Source: JACJXF01 sp964404825 (GTDB lineage: Bacteria > Bacteroidota > Bacteroidia > Bacteroidales > GCA-2748055). From it: a DNA stretch of 64,000 nt. Position 1 is the stretch's first letter. Every line of letters starts with the position of its first letter. Below the pieces are notes generated by a model. The model searched no databases. It was not told the DNA's origin and saw only the letters and a list, made by a program, of their open reading frames with translations. Below, piece after piece: positions 15,580 through 24,848 of this stretch. A program made the position numbers and the translations under genes. Location: positions 1-64,000 of the forward strand of contig CAYOLQ010000008.1 in the NCBI GenBank assembly GCA_964404825.1, given 5' to 3'.

Positions 15580-18303
15580 TCATCGTTTATAAAAATATAA
15601 CAAAGGTCTGATGTTATCTTTTACCTCACTAACGGTTAAGTATCCGATTCCATCTCTGCGCCAGGCAATTGCTTCTCCCTGAGGTTCTATTATATAGGGT
15701 AATTGTATTGCTTTTCCAGACAAAGCATTTAATATCGATTCATTATCTTCTCGTTTCCAATAATAAACTGTTGTCAGGTTTTTAATAAGAATCTCTTTCC
15801 CATCAGCCGAAATATCACCACCATTTGTCATTCTGAATGGAAGAGTAACTGTTGATTTTATTAAAATAAGAGTGTCATTGTCTCTCTGAGGATAAGTCAA
15901 AGTATAAATCTGCACTTGCTCTTCTCGTTTGGTAACAACAAACAAATCTCGTGTTAATGGATCAATCATTAGTATTTCAGCATCGCGGTTACCATCCGCA
16001 TATTGATAGGTAAATTGCGAAACCAAATTTCGTTCGATGTTGATTGATTGTCTTAACAGTGCCGTATCGATTAGAGGTTCCGCAAACCTGTAGATAAATT
16101 TTAGAGTATTTTTTTTATCTAAGTCGCCTATATCAGCTATGTAAATATAAGTCTCGCCATCAACTGGACCAGGCCCAATGGCAATATCTTCCCAATCGCG
16201 GCTTGTAATTCCGGCAATTTTTACTGTTGCCACGGTATTTCCTGAGGTATTAAGGAGATATATCCTTGCATCATCCCCGCTATCGTTATGAACCCAATAA
16301 TGTCCAGGATTCTTCACACTTGCAGCCATACCTGAAATTTCATTTAACTCGTAGTCATTTATCGGTGCTAAAACGACTCCCTGTCCTTGCGGAAATTCAG
16401 GGGGGTAAATAATAAATACAACATCTTTTGAATAATCATTAGCTTCATCTCTTATTGTGATAATTGCAGTATCCCTTAATTCTTTTTTTGGGGATAATAT
16501 AGCTTCACTTGCAGAGATTTCAATAATGTCACAAACACCACTCTTGTTTATTTTCCATGAATATATGGGAGTGCTTGTGGCACCGAAGGTAACCGGATAT
16601 AATTTTAAACTTTGAGTGCTGTAAATGTTTACTCCATCTGTATCTCCTGCAAAGCTAATACCGGTGTATCTGGAAATAAAACAACGAATGGTATCTTTCC
16701 CATATTCCAATGTATCATCTATATTTAAAAACACTCCCGGTGAAGCAGAACTAAAACCCTCAGCACTTATCGTTCCCATAATACAGGAAGTTGTGTCATT
16801 ATTGGTATTCTCCTTTAATGTAATCTTCAAATTATGTTCTCCCCCTCTTTTGCCTGACATGTAATTTAAGCGGTAAAAGCTATTTGAAGTTTTAGCAATA
16901 TCTGACTGTATTGTTGCAACAACAGCATCCAAAGTATTTATATTTTCAACAGGAAAGAAATCACCGGGATGCACTATTGCTTTAAGATCACTGGAGTCTG
17001 TTTTACTTCCAAAATCAACTGCATATATTTTTTTATCCCCGCGGTATGCAATGAAATCGCTTAATTTTGCTGCGTTCATCGTATTTTGACCGGAGGAAAA
17101 AACAATAAGTGACCCCAGCGTTAGATTAAAATGATTAATGACATCTGACCATTGAGATAAACCAGTTTCCACTGCTCCATAGAGATTTCTAATTTTAGAT
17201 CCAGATCGGAGAGTGCTATTCATTACTTTTAGCAAGGTTTTGTTAGAAGTGTATTTTTGTCGGATTTCGATTGAATCAGAAAAAACGCATACTTGAATTT
17301 CCTGACCTTCCCGGATGGTTTCGATAAATTTTAATGCAGCACTTTTAATATTTTCAAATTGCGATGAACTTTCGACACTTTTATCGATTAATAAAACGAT
17401 TTTATTAGATATTGAAACTTGTTCACTTTTAAAGACATGCTGATATATTTCAATTGGCGATAGAATCACATTGTCTTCGGAAACCACAATATCTCCAGAA
17501 TTCAAGTGGCAAATTCCTTTATTGTTTGATTCAGAAACAGAGAAAATTATATCGATAAAACAGGGCTTAGATTCTTGAATTATGTGTTTCTTTAAATGAT
17601 AATACCCATCTCCAAATGCAAATACATAACTTTTATCAGAAAATACAACATCATATATTTCGCTGGTTTGGTTAGCTGAATATCCGGTACATCGAAATAA
17701 ATCTCCAGCTTGTACAGTTAAATTTTCTGAAGTTTTCGATGAACCTGACTTTAAGTAGTTGTTTTTCTCCTTATTCGAACTGGTCGTTCCTGAAGATATT
17801 AATTGCACCTTGCCAGAATTACTCTCTAGACAAATCAATTTAGCATTATAAACTTCTGAACCGGAATTGGCCCTTAATATGTATACACCTGGATTACCCG
17901 GATTAAAAACAAAACTAATTCCACCTGGATTGATATTTTGATTTGTTTGTGCTATCAACTTCCCTGTTAAATCATAAATAGCTATTGTAAGATTGTCTTT
18001 AAACATTGACGAAAACTCGAAATTTATCTGATCTTTAAAAGGATTTGGATAAAAATTTGATCTGTCATTATTTGTTGCAGTTTCGACTGTGGTCGGCCAA
18101 TTGACCTGCAATTCAATAAAGTTAATTCCCTTTAAAGTTTCATAACTAAGATTATTAAGATTTTCAATTTTTATACTGTCGATATTTGAACGAGAATCAA
18201 AGGATAATAAGATAGTTTCCTGAGCCTTTATTTCAAAGGCAAGCAGAATTATAATTAGGAATAACAGTTTAAAACGATTTTTAAATAATTCAGATCTTAT
18301 CAT
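15580..18303 (-). CDS. Large secreted protein with internal T9SS-like module, VWA domain and C-terminal propeller-like region
   Basis: A 907-residue exported protein. The ATG at 18303 is preferred because it gives a clean signal peptide (FKLLFLIIILLAFEIKAQ); the frame extends to a TTG at 18327. Residues about 75-165 look like a T9SS type A sorting domain (FYPNPFKDQINFEF, IYDLTGKLIA, GVYILRA) placed near the N-terminus rather than at the end. Residues about 290-490 resemble a von Willebrand A domain (KIVLLIDKSVESS), though its metal motif reads DKSVE rather than DxSxS. The C-terminal ~280 residues (NPGHYWVHNDSGDDARIYLLN, RDWEDIAIGPGP) resemble a beta-propeller. It stands alone on the minus strand. 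The function is unknown, possibly surface adhesion or binding. Confidence 0.7.
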   Translation of the reverse strand: MIRSELFKNRFKLLFLIIILLAFEIKAQETILLSFDSRSNIDSIKIENLNNLSYETLKGINFIELQVNWPTTVETATNNDRSNFYPNPFKDQINFEFSSMFKDNLTIAIYDLTGKLIAQTNQNINPGGISFVFNPGNPGVYILRANSGSEVYNAKLICLESNSGKVQLISSGTTSSNKEKNNYLKSGSSKTSENLTVQAGDLFRCTGYSANQTSEIYDVVFSDKSYVFAFGDGYYHLKKHIIQESKPCFIDIIFSVSESNNKGICHLNSGDIVVSEDNVILSPIEIYQHVFKSEQVSISNKIVLLIDKSVESSSQFENIKSAALKFIETIREGQEIQVCVFSDSIEIRQKYTSNKTLLKVMNSTLRSGSKIRNLYGAVETGLSQWSDVINHFNLTLGSLIVFSSGQNTMNAAKLSDFIAYRGDKKIYAVDFGSKTDSSDLKAIVHPGDFFPVENINTLDAVVATIQSDIAKTSNSFYRLNYMSGKRGGEHNLKITLKENTNNDTTSCIMGTISAEGFSSASPGVFLNIDDTLEYGKDTIRCFISRYTGISFAGDTDGVNIYSTQSLKLYPVTFGATSTPIYSWKINKSGVCDIIEISASEAILSPKKELRDTAIITIRDEANDYSKDVVFIIYPPEFPQGQGVVLAPINDYELNEISGMAASVKNPGHYWVHNDSGDDARIYLLNTSGNTVATVKIAGITSRDWEDIAIGPGPVDGETYIYIADIGDLDKKNTLKFIYRFAEPLIDTALLRQSINIERNLVSQFTYQYADGNRDAEILMIDPLTRDLFVVTKREEQVQIYTLTYPQRDNDTLILIKSTVTLPFRMTNGGDISADGKEILIKNLTTVYYWKREDNESILNALSGKAIQLPYIIEPQGEAIAWRRDGIGYLTVSEVKDNIRPLLYFYKR

Positions 18304-18879
18304 CTGGAAATTCTCCCATATTATCAAATTATTCTGGTATTGCTATTTTTAAATGACCCGCCACTTTCAAAAATTAAGAGCCTGTTGCCAATCTTATCGT
18401 ATTGTCTTTTAATTACATTTATTAAGTTTCAATTGTAACTCTTTCAGTTGTATTTTACCTGAGCCAAACTATCTCACTTTTAAATTTTTTACCGGACAAC
18501 AATTATTGGCAATTAACAAAATGGTTAAGCACTGTCTATATCCTATTTTGCTTGTTTAATATATTTTATTATCCAATTGTGAAATTCTATTTCCCAATAC
18601 CTACATAATGAGTAATCCTGTTAAAACATGTATAAAATAAGAATATACTATATAAAATTGATTATAATGAGGTATTGAATTGCTAAAGAAGTTGATAATT
18701 TTAATCAACTAATAAATCCGAAAAATCTTTAAATAATATTTAATTATTACAAACCACTTCATCGTAAAATCAGTAATCAAGCATTTTCATCCCAATCATA
18801 TTTATAAGCTATATTAAGAAAAAATGTAATCCAATGATAAAAAATAAATAAGCTATATTAGAATATAAAACTTAATCAA
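18304..18879. other. Divergent intergenic region, 576 bases
   Basis: This is very A+T-rich DNA between the divergent VWA-protein and propeller genes. No open frame, hairpin or consensus promoter stands out, though both genes must be transcribed from here. Confidence 0.5.
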
Positions 18880-20121
18880 ATGACCAAACTCAAATTCTCA
18901 ATCTTTATAATTTCATGCCTTTTAATAAAAAGCTTTCCGGCAATTCAAGCACAAAACTGGCCAAACTGGCGTGGTCCAAATGGGGATGGAACCAGTATTG
19001 AAACCAACTTACCTGTTAAGTGGGATTCTGTTACAAATGTTTTGTGGAAAAGTCCCATCCCGGGTGTTGGTCATTCTTCTCCTATTATATGGGAGGATAA
19101 GCTTTTTACTATGTCAGCATTACCCGAAACCTGTGAGAAAATTCTACTTTGCTATGATAGTAATAATGGCAAATTATTGTGGCAAAGAACTGTGGTTAAG
19201 GATAGCTTAGAAAGAAAGCATGCTGACAATAGTTTTGCCTCCGGCACGCCAGCAACTGATGGTACACTGGTTTATCTTTCATTTCTTGAGGTTGATAATG
19301 TTGTTGTGGCAGCTTACGATTTTGAAGGAAATCAGGTCTGGATGGAACGAATCGGTAAGTATTCCAGTCCGCATGGATTCAGTGTTTCTCCTGCACTTTA
19401 TGGAGATAAGGTATATATTAATGGTAATAGTATGGGAGATCATTTTTTGGCAGCTCTGAGCAAAACTGATGGGCATATTGTTTGGAAAAAAATGCAGGAA
19501 AATATTTCCCACAGTTGGAGTACTCCGATTTTCAAGGAGATGGCAGGTAAAATGCAAATGATTTTTTTGGGCAATAAAGAAATTGCTTCATTTAATCCGG
19601 ATGATGGCTCAAAATATTGGTATATAAACCGTTCCGAAGAAAAATTAGATTTCTGTTCCACACCGGTTTATAATGAAAAAAATGGAGTATTACTTTTAAG
19701 TAGTGCCTGGCCCATTAGAACTTTACAAGCCGTTAAACCTGATGGCTCCGGTGATGTTACTGAAAGTCATGTGGTTTGGCAGACCAAAATTGGAGGCATG
19801 TATGTACCATCACCGATTTGTACCGATGATTATCTTTATACAACTATGACCAATGGCATGGTCCACTGTACTAAAATTGAAACGGGCGATACACTTTGGG
19901 TGGAAAACATGGGCAAACAATATTCATCTCCTGTGCTGGCAAATGGTTTAGTCTACATGCCAAATGACGAAGGTGTTATAACCGTAATAGAACCCGGCCC
20001 AATTTTCGATCCCATCGCACGAAACGACATCGGAGAAAGGATGATCGCGTCCGCCGGGATAAGCAATGGGAAAATATACCTTCGTGGAGATAAACATCTG
20101 TTCTGCATTGGTATTAAGTAA
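18880..20121 (+). CDS. Exported PQQ-type (BamB-like) beta-propeller protein
   Basis: A 413-residue protein with a Sec signal peptide (about residues 1-24, ending AIQAQ) that begins its mature part with NWPNWRGPNGDGTS, the typical opening of BamB-like outer-membrane or periplasmic propellers. Propeller blades show as repeated hydrophobic-G-W units: NVLWKSPIPG, GKLLWQRTV, GNQVWMERIG, GHIVWKKMQ, DGSKYWYINR, SHVVWQTKIG and GDTLWVENMG. No catalytic PQQ dehydrogenase residues were recognised, so an enzymatic role is not claimed. Such proteins often sit beside sulfatase and glycosidase genes. It is the only plus-strand gene between 14.5 kb and the right edge and is convergent with the next gene. Confidence 0.8.
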   Translation: MTKLKFSIFIISCLLIKSFPAIQAQNWPNWRGPNGDGTSIETNLPVKWDSVTNVLWKSPIPGVGHSSPIIWEDKLFTMSALPETCEKILLCYDSNNGKLLWQRTVVKDSLERKHADNSFASGTPATDGTLVYLSFLEVDNVVVAAYDFEGNQVWMERIGKYSSPHGFSVSPALYGDKVYINGNSMGDHFLAALSKTDGHIVWKKMQENISHSWSTPIFKEMAGKMQMIFLGNKEIASFNPDDGSKYWYINRSEEKLDFCSTPVYNEKNGVLLLSSAWPIRTLQAVKPDGSGDVTESHVVWQTKIGGMYVPSPICTDDYLYTTMTNGMVHCTKIETGDTLWVENMGKQYSSPVLANGLVYMPNDEGVITVIEPGPIFDPIARNDIGERMIASAGISNGKIYLRGDKHLFCIGIK

Positions 20122-20221
20122 TTCTAATTTCTGCCTGATTGTTGACACACTTCCAATAGTGCCCTAATTACAGAGCATTAAGTATATTTAAGTATTGGCA
20201 CCTGAATAGTTACAAATTTAC

Positions 20222-21631
20222 CTAAAAAAATTCTATTGTAACTTTATTTGTGGAGGTTAACCTGAGCCATATTATCAAATCAGAACCATCCTCCCGGTTA
20301 ACCTGACCATATCGAAAGTCATTTCCCCTGGAAACAGGCTTTCCATCTATTCTGATACTAAGATCCTTTTTGTACCAGCCCTTTATTAAAAAAGCCGGAT
20401 TAATAACTGGTGATACCTTATTTGAAAGCAGCTCAAAGCTAAGGAATGACTTTCCCGGAGCAGCATTTGAGGAAATAATATAAGCCCGCTGTGATGGGTC
20501 ATATCCATCATTTATGAAGGATCCCCGGATTATATTAACTTGCGGGGGGCTAATCCAGGATTTAGCCAATGAGACTAAATGATTATCACAATCATTCGTC
20601 ATTCCATTCATCATAATCCAGGTTTTAGAATCCTGATCTTCATGAAAGGTTTTCCATGTCAAATGTGAAAGTGAGGTGTGAGAGGGCCATATTTTTGAAT
20701 CAGCAACTCTGGTATCAGATTTTACCTGTGAAACAGGCCAATGATTCCAGAAATTAAAATAAGAACCCGGTGCATGACCGCCATAGGAAACAATTGTGGC
20801 TCCTTTCGGATTAATAATTGAATATGGTTTATATTCCGATTTAAAATTTACTTTTTGAATACAAAATTCTTCAGGGGGATTTAATAATTCAGGTGAACCT
20901 TCATTCGTCCAGGAATAGGTTTTACTTTCACCACTCAAATTCAACAATGTTATTGCATCAACATCAATGTTATCTTCAGGGTATGTTCCTGGTTGATTTA
21001 ATACGATACTCTCCTGATATTCTATCCAATCATTAATCGATGAGGTATGAATCGTTGCATTACGGATGGCAACTGCGTCTGGATATATAACATAGATTTC
21101 GTCTGCCCAGTCACCCCATTGGGTAGCATTATCAATATATGCGAGATTATAATTCAAATCTGTTGGAGCATAACGCCAATGAATTACAGTTCTGGCATCG
21201 TTGTTTTCAATAATACGGATATTTGAATAACGACATTGCTTGTCAGACATTGGTTCAACCATACTTAAAGTTCCACTTTTTGCCCCTCCACGACGCTCGA
21301 AAAATTCGTTGGTAAACCAGGGACCATTAAAGGTAGCCCAGCAGGGAATATAACTTGTGCCTCTCCAGAATACGAATCGTGGTTCATTATTGTCAAACCT
21401 TACAACCACATCAGCTACAATACTTACCGGCCATAAACTATCCCAATGAGGTTCAAAAAGAAGTTTAGTATAGAATGCACCGAATTTAGTACTTGAAAAA
21501 GGTCCGGAAGGCAGAAAGACTGGTTTACTGTTTTGCAGCTCCTGTTCTTCAGCAGTTATTGTTTTTGAAATAAAAAGGATCAATAGTAAATAAAAACATC
21601 TCCTTAATATTGATTTAACATGTTTCTCCAT
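20222..21631 (-). CDS. Secreted protein consisting of an unrecognised ~420-residue domain (shared with its neighbour)
   Basis: A 469-residue protein with a signal peptide (about residues 1-27) and then one domain that I cannot assign to a known family. The same domain forms the C-terminal half of the adjacent 21635-24244 product. Shared motifs in order are FWRGT-Y...W (about residues 87-98), MSDKQ-RYS-RI-E-NDAR-VI-WRYA (about 128-154), WG-WADE-Y-IYPD (about 172-186), ESIVLNQ-GT-PEDN, FWNHWPVSQ, and PSH-SLS. The many Trp, His and Asp residues suggest a carbohydrate-active fold. It lies 3 bp after its paralogue, so the pair is one operon. The function is not known; a glycosidase or lyase role is inferred from context only. 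Confidence 0.75.
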   Translation of the reverse strand: MEKHVKSILRRCFYLLLILFISKTITAEEQELQNSKPVFLPSGPFSSTKFGAFYTKLLFEPHWDSLWPVSIVADVVVRFDNNEPRFVFWRGTSYIPCWATFNGPWFTNEFFERRGGAKSGTLSMVEPMSDKQCRYSNIRIIENNDARTVIHWRYAPTDLNYNLAYIDNATQWGDWADEIYVIYPDAVAIRNATIHTSSINDWIEYQESIVLNQPGTYPEDNIDVDAITLLNLSGESKTYSWTNEGSPELLNPPEEFCIQKVNFKSEYKPYSIINPKGATIVSYGGHAPGSYFNFWNHWPVSQVKSDTRVADSKIWPSHTSLSHLTWKTFHEDQDSKTWIMMNGMTNDCDNHLVSLAKSWISPPQVNIIRGSFINDGYDPSQRAYIISSNAAPGKSFLSFELLSNKVSPVINPAFLIKGWYKKDLSIRIDGKPVSRGNDFRYGQVNREDGSDLIIWLRLTSTNKVTIEFF

Positions 21632-21634
21632 TTC

Positions 21635-24244
21635 TTATTTTATAATTGGCTTGATGGCAATGTTCAATGGTTTATTTGTTTCCAGCATAAACCATATTAT
21701 AAGATCTCTTCCTTCCATTCTTTCAATGTAGCCTATCCTTAAAAGTTTACTTTTTTTCATCTTCAACCCATTTATTCTCACTTCGGCATCAAATTCTCCC
21801 CAGTCATTAATTACCAGTGCAAGATTTTTAACGGGAGCATCCTTATTGGCTTCAATTGCAAAATTTAATTCAGATGCAGCTTTTGTATCTTTTTTTGAAA
21901 ATACAAATGCGCGCTGAATTTTATCATATCCCTTTTTATCGAAATCATCACTGGTTAACGTTATTTCAGGCGGATTATTCCATGAACGGGCTAATGGAAT
22001 TATATCAGAAATCGGTTTATCAGTCATCCCGGTTAAAGTTACAACAGAATACGATTTATCATCATTTATATGGATCACCTGTGATGCTTCAACAGACTGG
22101 CTCAGACTGGAGTGAGATGGACGGTCAGGTGCCATTGCCATTCGTCCATCATTTGGAAGTTGCGAAACAGGCCAGTGGTTCCACCAGGGAAAGTGAGAAT
22201 ATTCAGGCCTTACAGATCCGGTGAAAGGCTTTGTTCCGGGTCCGGGTTCAAAAATGATAAATGGCTTATAGCGAGATTTAAGATTTACAAGTTGAACAAT
22301 AATATTTTCGGGCTCTGAGAATGCTTTGGGTGGCCCATCTTTCCAGGTATAGGTTTTATATTTGCCCTTCATGTTTGCAAGAGACATCGCTTTAAGTTTA
22401 ACATTATCCTCGGGTTTTGTGCCCGCCTGATTTAAAACTATTGTCTCCTGCCACTCATGACTCAAATAATTGGTAAATAGTATTTGATAACGAGTTGCGA
22501 TCCCGTCGGGATATATATAGTAATATTCATCAGCCCACTCACCCCAGCCTGCTCCATTATGGGTTCCAAAAATGGAATATTTGATATCTGAGATTGCATA
22601 GCGCCACTGGATAACAATCCGGGCATCATTTTTTTCAACAATCCGGACACTCGAATATCTTGCCTGCTTATCCGACATATGCTCAGAACAACCCCATTTG
22701 GACTTCCCCCTATTTGCACGTTCAAGGCTTTGATCGCTCATCCAAATATCATTCTCAGTAACCCAGGAGCCCCCATAACCCGTACCTCGCCAAAAGATGT
22801 ACCTGACTGGCAGTAGATCAAAATGTATCAATATATCCGGATATTCTGTAACCCTCCATTTAGATTCCCAATCTTCTCTGTAATTTAATCGTGTGTAAAC
22901 CGCATCGAATTTCTTTATGAGTTTTTCCGGTCCTGCCGGTAATTTCCGCCAACCTAATGGCTGAATCTGCTGTGGTTTACCAGATTTATAAGATTTATTG
23001 ATTTTGTCCGGAGGTAAGGCAATATCATAAATCTTGACTTCGTCCAATAATCCATCGATCACCATTGGTGATAAAATACCAGCGCTTTCCTTACGTTCAG
23101 ATCCAACAGGGCCTAAATTGGAGTGACTCTTACCAAGAAACAAATCAGATGCTTTTTCAGGAGTAATTATTCCCTTAACTTTCAGGTTCCCAACCTCTTT
23201 CCCGTTAATGAATACTTCCATTCCTCGTTCCTGGCTATAAATCGCTGCGACATGACACCATTTAAGAAGGGGGAGACTTTCCTCAGAAATGCATTCAAAT
23301 AGATTCCCGTTTACATTTATACGGAATCCAAGATGGCCATGTGGATCAATTCCAAAAAAAATGCGGGATTCAAAACTGCTTTCTTTAACCAGGGGAGGGA
23401 TAATCTCCCTGCGAGCCATTAGAGCATCGCGTTCACAATAACCTAATGCATCAACCGGGATAGCATGTGTAATTTCACCAGGCCAACTCCATGAGAGGTT
23501 AAGAAATGAACTCCCCCCATCATGGCTGTACATGAGAATAACAGGATACCATTCCCCTTTTATCATTGAAATCACACCTGTGCGTATACCTTTTGAATTC
23601 CAGCTGTTAATAATATAATTCTCATTAATTTTGATTTGTAAACCTGCATCAGAATCAGCTGTAAAAATCACCTCAGCAGTAACTGGTGCCCTTATATATC
23701 CTCGCCAGCGTGCCGACCAATTATTCATGCCACCTGTCCAATTATTCATGCCACCTGTCCAATTATTCATTGAGGCTAGTAGCTCAATTTTTGTTTGGGC
23801 TCTTTGAAGCTTTGGATTGCCAAATTGGACCCCGATTAAACCCGGAGAAAGTTCATTGAGATTTTCAGCAGGTAATTCTTCTTCAATATGTGGAAGTTCA
23901 TTTCCACCCTGATCAATAATTGCAGTCCAATTCCAGGGGTATGAATTTAGTGCGACCCATGCTTCAAGAGAAAGTGCATCTGTAAGTTGGAGCATTGAGT
24001 CTCTTTTGTGTACAACTTTTGTTGTATAACCGTCCAATTGTAAAGATTTTTCATATACACCATTCTTTAAGCTGAAATATCCTGAAATGCTATCCTGAAT
24101 TAGGCTTACTTCATCAATTGTTTTACTATTATTGACAGAATCAAATTTCCACCATGCAACCGGAATGTCATTTTTAGCCTCCTGAGCCAAAATACATGCT
24201 AAGGATCTAAAAAGGAAAAAGCTTACTATTAAATATCTATGCAT
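21635..24244 (-). CDS. Secreted LamG/PA14 protein with C-terminal copy of the unrecognised domain
   Basis: An 869-residue exported protein (signal peptide about residues 1-20). Residues about 25-125 (PVAWWKFDSVNNSKTIDEV, LSLEAWVAL) and 290-405 (FFGIDPHGHLGFRINVNG, WCHVAAIYSQERGMEVFINGKEV, GLLDEVKIYDIALPPDKI) make up a LamG/concanavalin-like jelly roll. It is split by an insertion (about 130-275) that resembles a PA14 domain: GLIGVQFGNP, RWRGYIRAPVTAEVIFTADSDAG, IKGEWYPVILMYSHDGG. Residues about 440-869 repeat the domain of the neighbouring gene (IFWRGTGYGGSW, MSDKQARYSSVRIVEKNDAR, WNHWPVSQ). Both binding domains suggest it acts on a polysaccharide. A three-copy MNNWTGG repeat interrupts the PA14 part. 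Confidence 0.78.
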   Translation of the reverse strand: MHRYLIVSFFLFRSLACILAQEAKNDIPVAWWKFDSVNNSKTIDEVSLIQDSISGYFSLKNGVYEKSLQLDGYTTKVVHKRDSMLQLTDALSLEAWVALNSYPWNWTAIIDQGGNELPHIEEELPAENLNELSPGLIGVQFGNPKLQRAQTKIELLASMNNWTGGMNNWTGGMNNWSARWRGYIRAPVTAEVIFTADSDAGLQIKINENYIINSWNSKGIRTGVISMIKGEWYPVILMYSHDGGSSFLNLSWSWPGEITHAIPVDALGYCERDALMARREIIPPLVKESSFESRIFFGIDPHGHLGFRINVNGNLFECISEESLPLLKWCHVAAIYSQERGMEVFINGKEVGNLKVKGIITPEKASDLFLGKSHSNLGPVGSERKESAGILSPMVIDGLLDEVKIYDIALPPDKINKSYKSGKPQQIQPLGWRKLPAGPEKLIKKFDAVYTRLNYREDWESKWRVTEYPDILIHFDLLPVRYIFWRGTGYGGSWVTENDIWMSDQSLERANRGKSKWGCSEHMSDKQARYSSVRIVEKNDARIVIQWRYAISDIKYSIFGTHNGAGWGEWADEYYYIYPDGIATRYQILFTNYLSHEWQETIVLNQAGTKPEDNVKLKAMSLANMKGKYKTYTWKDGPPKAFSEPENIIVQLVNLKSRYKPFIIFEPGPGTKPFTGSVRPEYSHFPWWNHWPVSQLPNDGRMAMAPDRPSHSSLSQSVEASQVIHINDDKSYSVVTLTGMTDKPISDIIPLARSWNNPPEITLTSDDFDKKGYDKIQRAFVFSKKDTKAASELNFAIEANKDAPVKNLALVINDWGEFDAEVRINGLKMKKSKLLRIGYIERMEGRDLIIWFMLETNKPLNIAIKPIIK
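23717..23770. repeat. In-frame 21-bp minisatellite inside the LamG/PA14 gene
   Basis: Two full 21-base units (23717-23737 and 23738-23758, beginning CCAATTATTCATGCC) and a 12-base partial third are identical where they overlap. On the coding strand they encode MNNWTGG-MNNWTGG-MNNW. Because the unit is a multiple of three, slippage would change copy number without breaking the frame. Confidence 0.9.
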
Positions 24245-24328
24245 TGGGGTAATATATGATGTTTTTTATCATTACTTAAATACTATCTGCAGCCATTGCT
24301 TTATCATTTTGTTAAGCAATAAACGCCA

Positions 24329-24848
24329 TCATTTGTTATAACTCTGCTCAACCAAATTAAATATTTCTTTTTCGGTTGCAATTCTGGGATTTCCATTATA
24401 ATCCGGGAGTACCTTGTATTGTTTTGTCAGGGCTTCCATTTCACTTTCCGGCATTCCCTTGTCCTTCAGAGAAATCCACAATCCAATTTTCTTCAGAAAT
24501 TTATCCATTTCTTCAGCTGCCATTTCTGCTGAATGAACATCAGTCAGACTGTTAAGATCAGGATTCAGTATTTTTGCAAGTTTTGAGAACTGAGGGATTG
24601 CAGATTTCCATGTAAACCGGACAAATGTAGGGTATACTATTGCAAGAGCTTCTTCGTGGGCTATATGAGGATACATCCCGCCAATGGACATACCCATGCC
24701 ATGAAGGGAGTGTAACTCCAACATTAGCAATACACAAGCCGGCCAAAGTGTCAGCCCAGGCCATTTTTTCCCTGGCATCCATATTTTTCAGATCGGCAAG
24801 CACTTTTGGAAGAAATTCAGCAAAGATCGACAATATATTAACTATGCT
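24329..24848 (-). pseudogene. Truncated, frameshifted iron-containing alcohol dehydrogenase remnant
   Basis: Only the C-terminal ~170 residues of a Fe-ADH (normally ~380) remain. One frame, from just after the sulfatase stop at 24849, encodes FLPKVLADLKNMDAREKMAW and then ADTLAGLCIANVGVTLP. The expected continuation HGMGMSIGGMYPHIAHEEA lies in the next frame, which runs to 24329 and ends EKEIFNLVEQSYNK. One extra base at about 24704 explains the shift: removing it joins GVTLP to HGMG. The HGMG...PHIAH segment contains family iron-ligand histidines, so the identity is clear. The N-terminal nucleotide-binding half is absent and replaced by the sulfatase gene. Confidence 0.88.
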
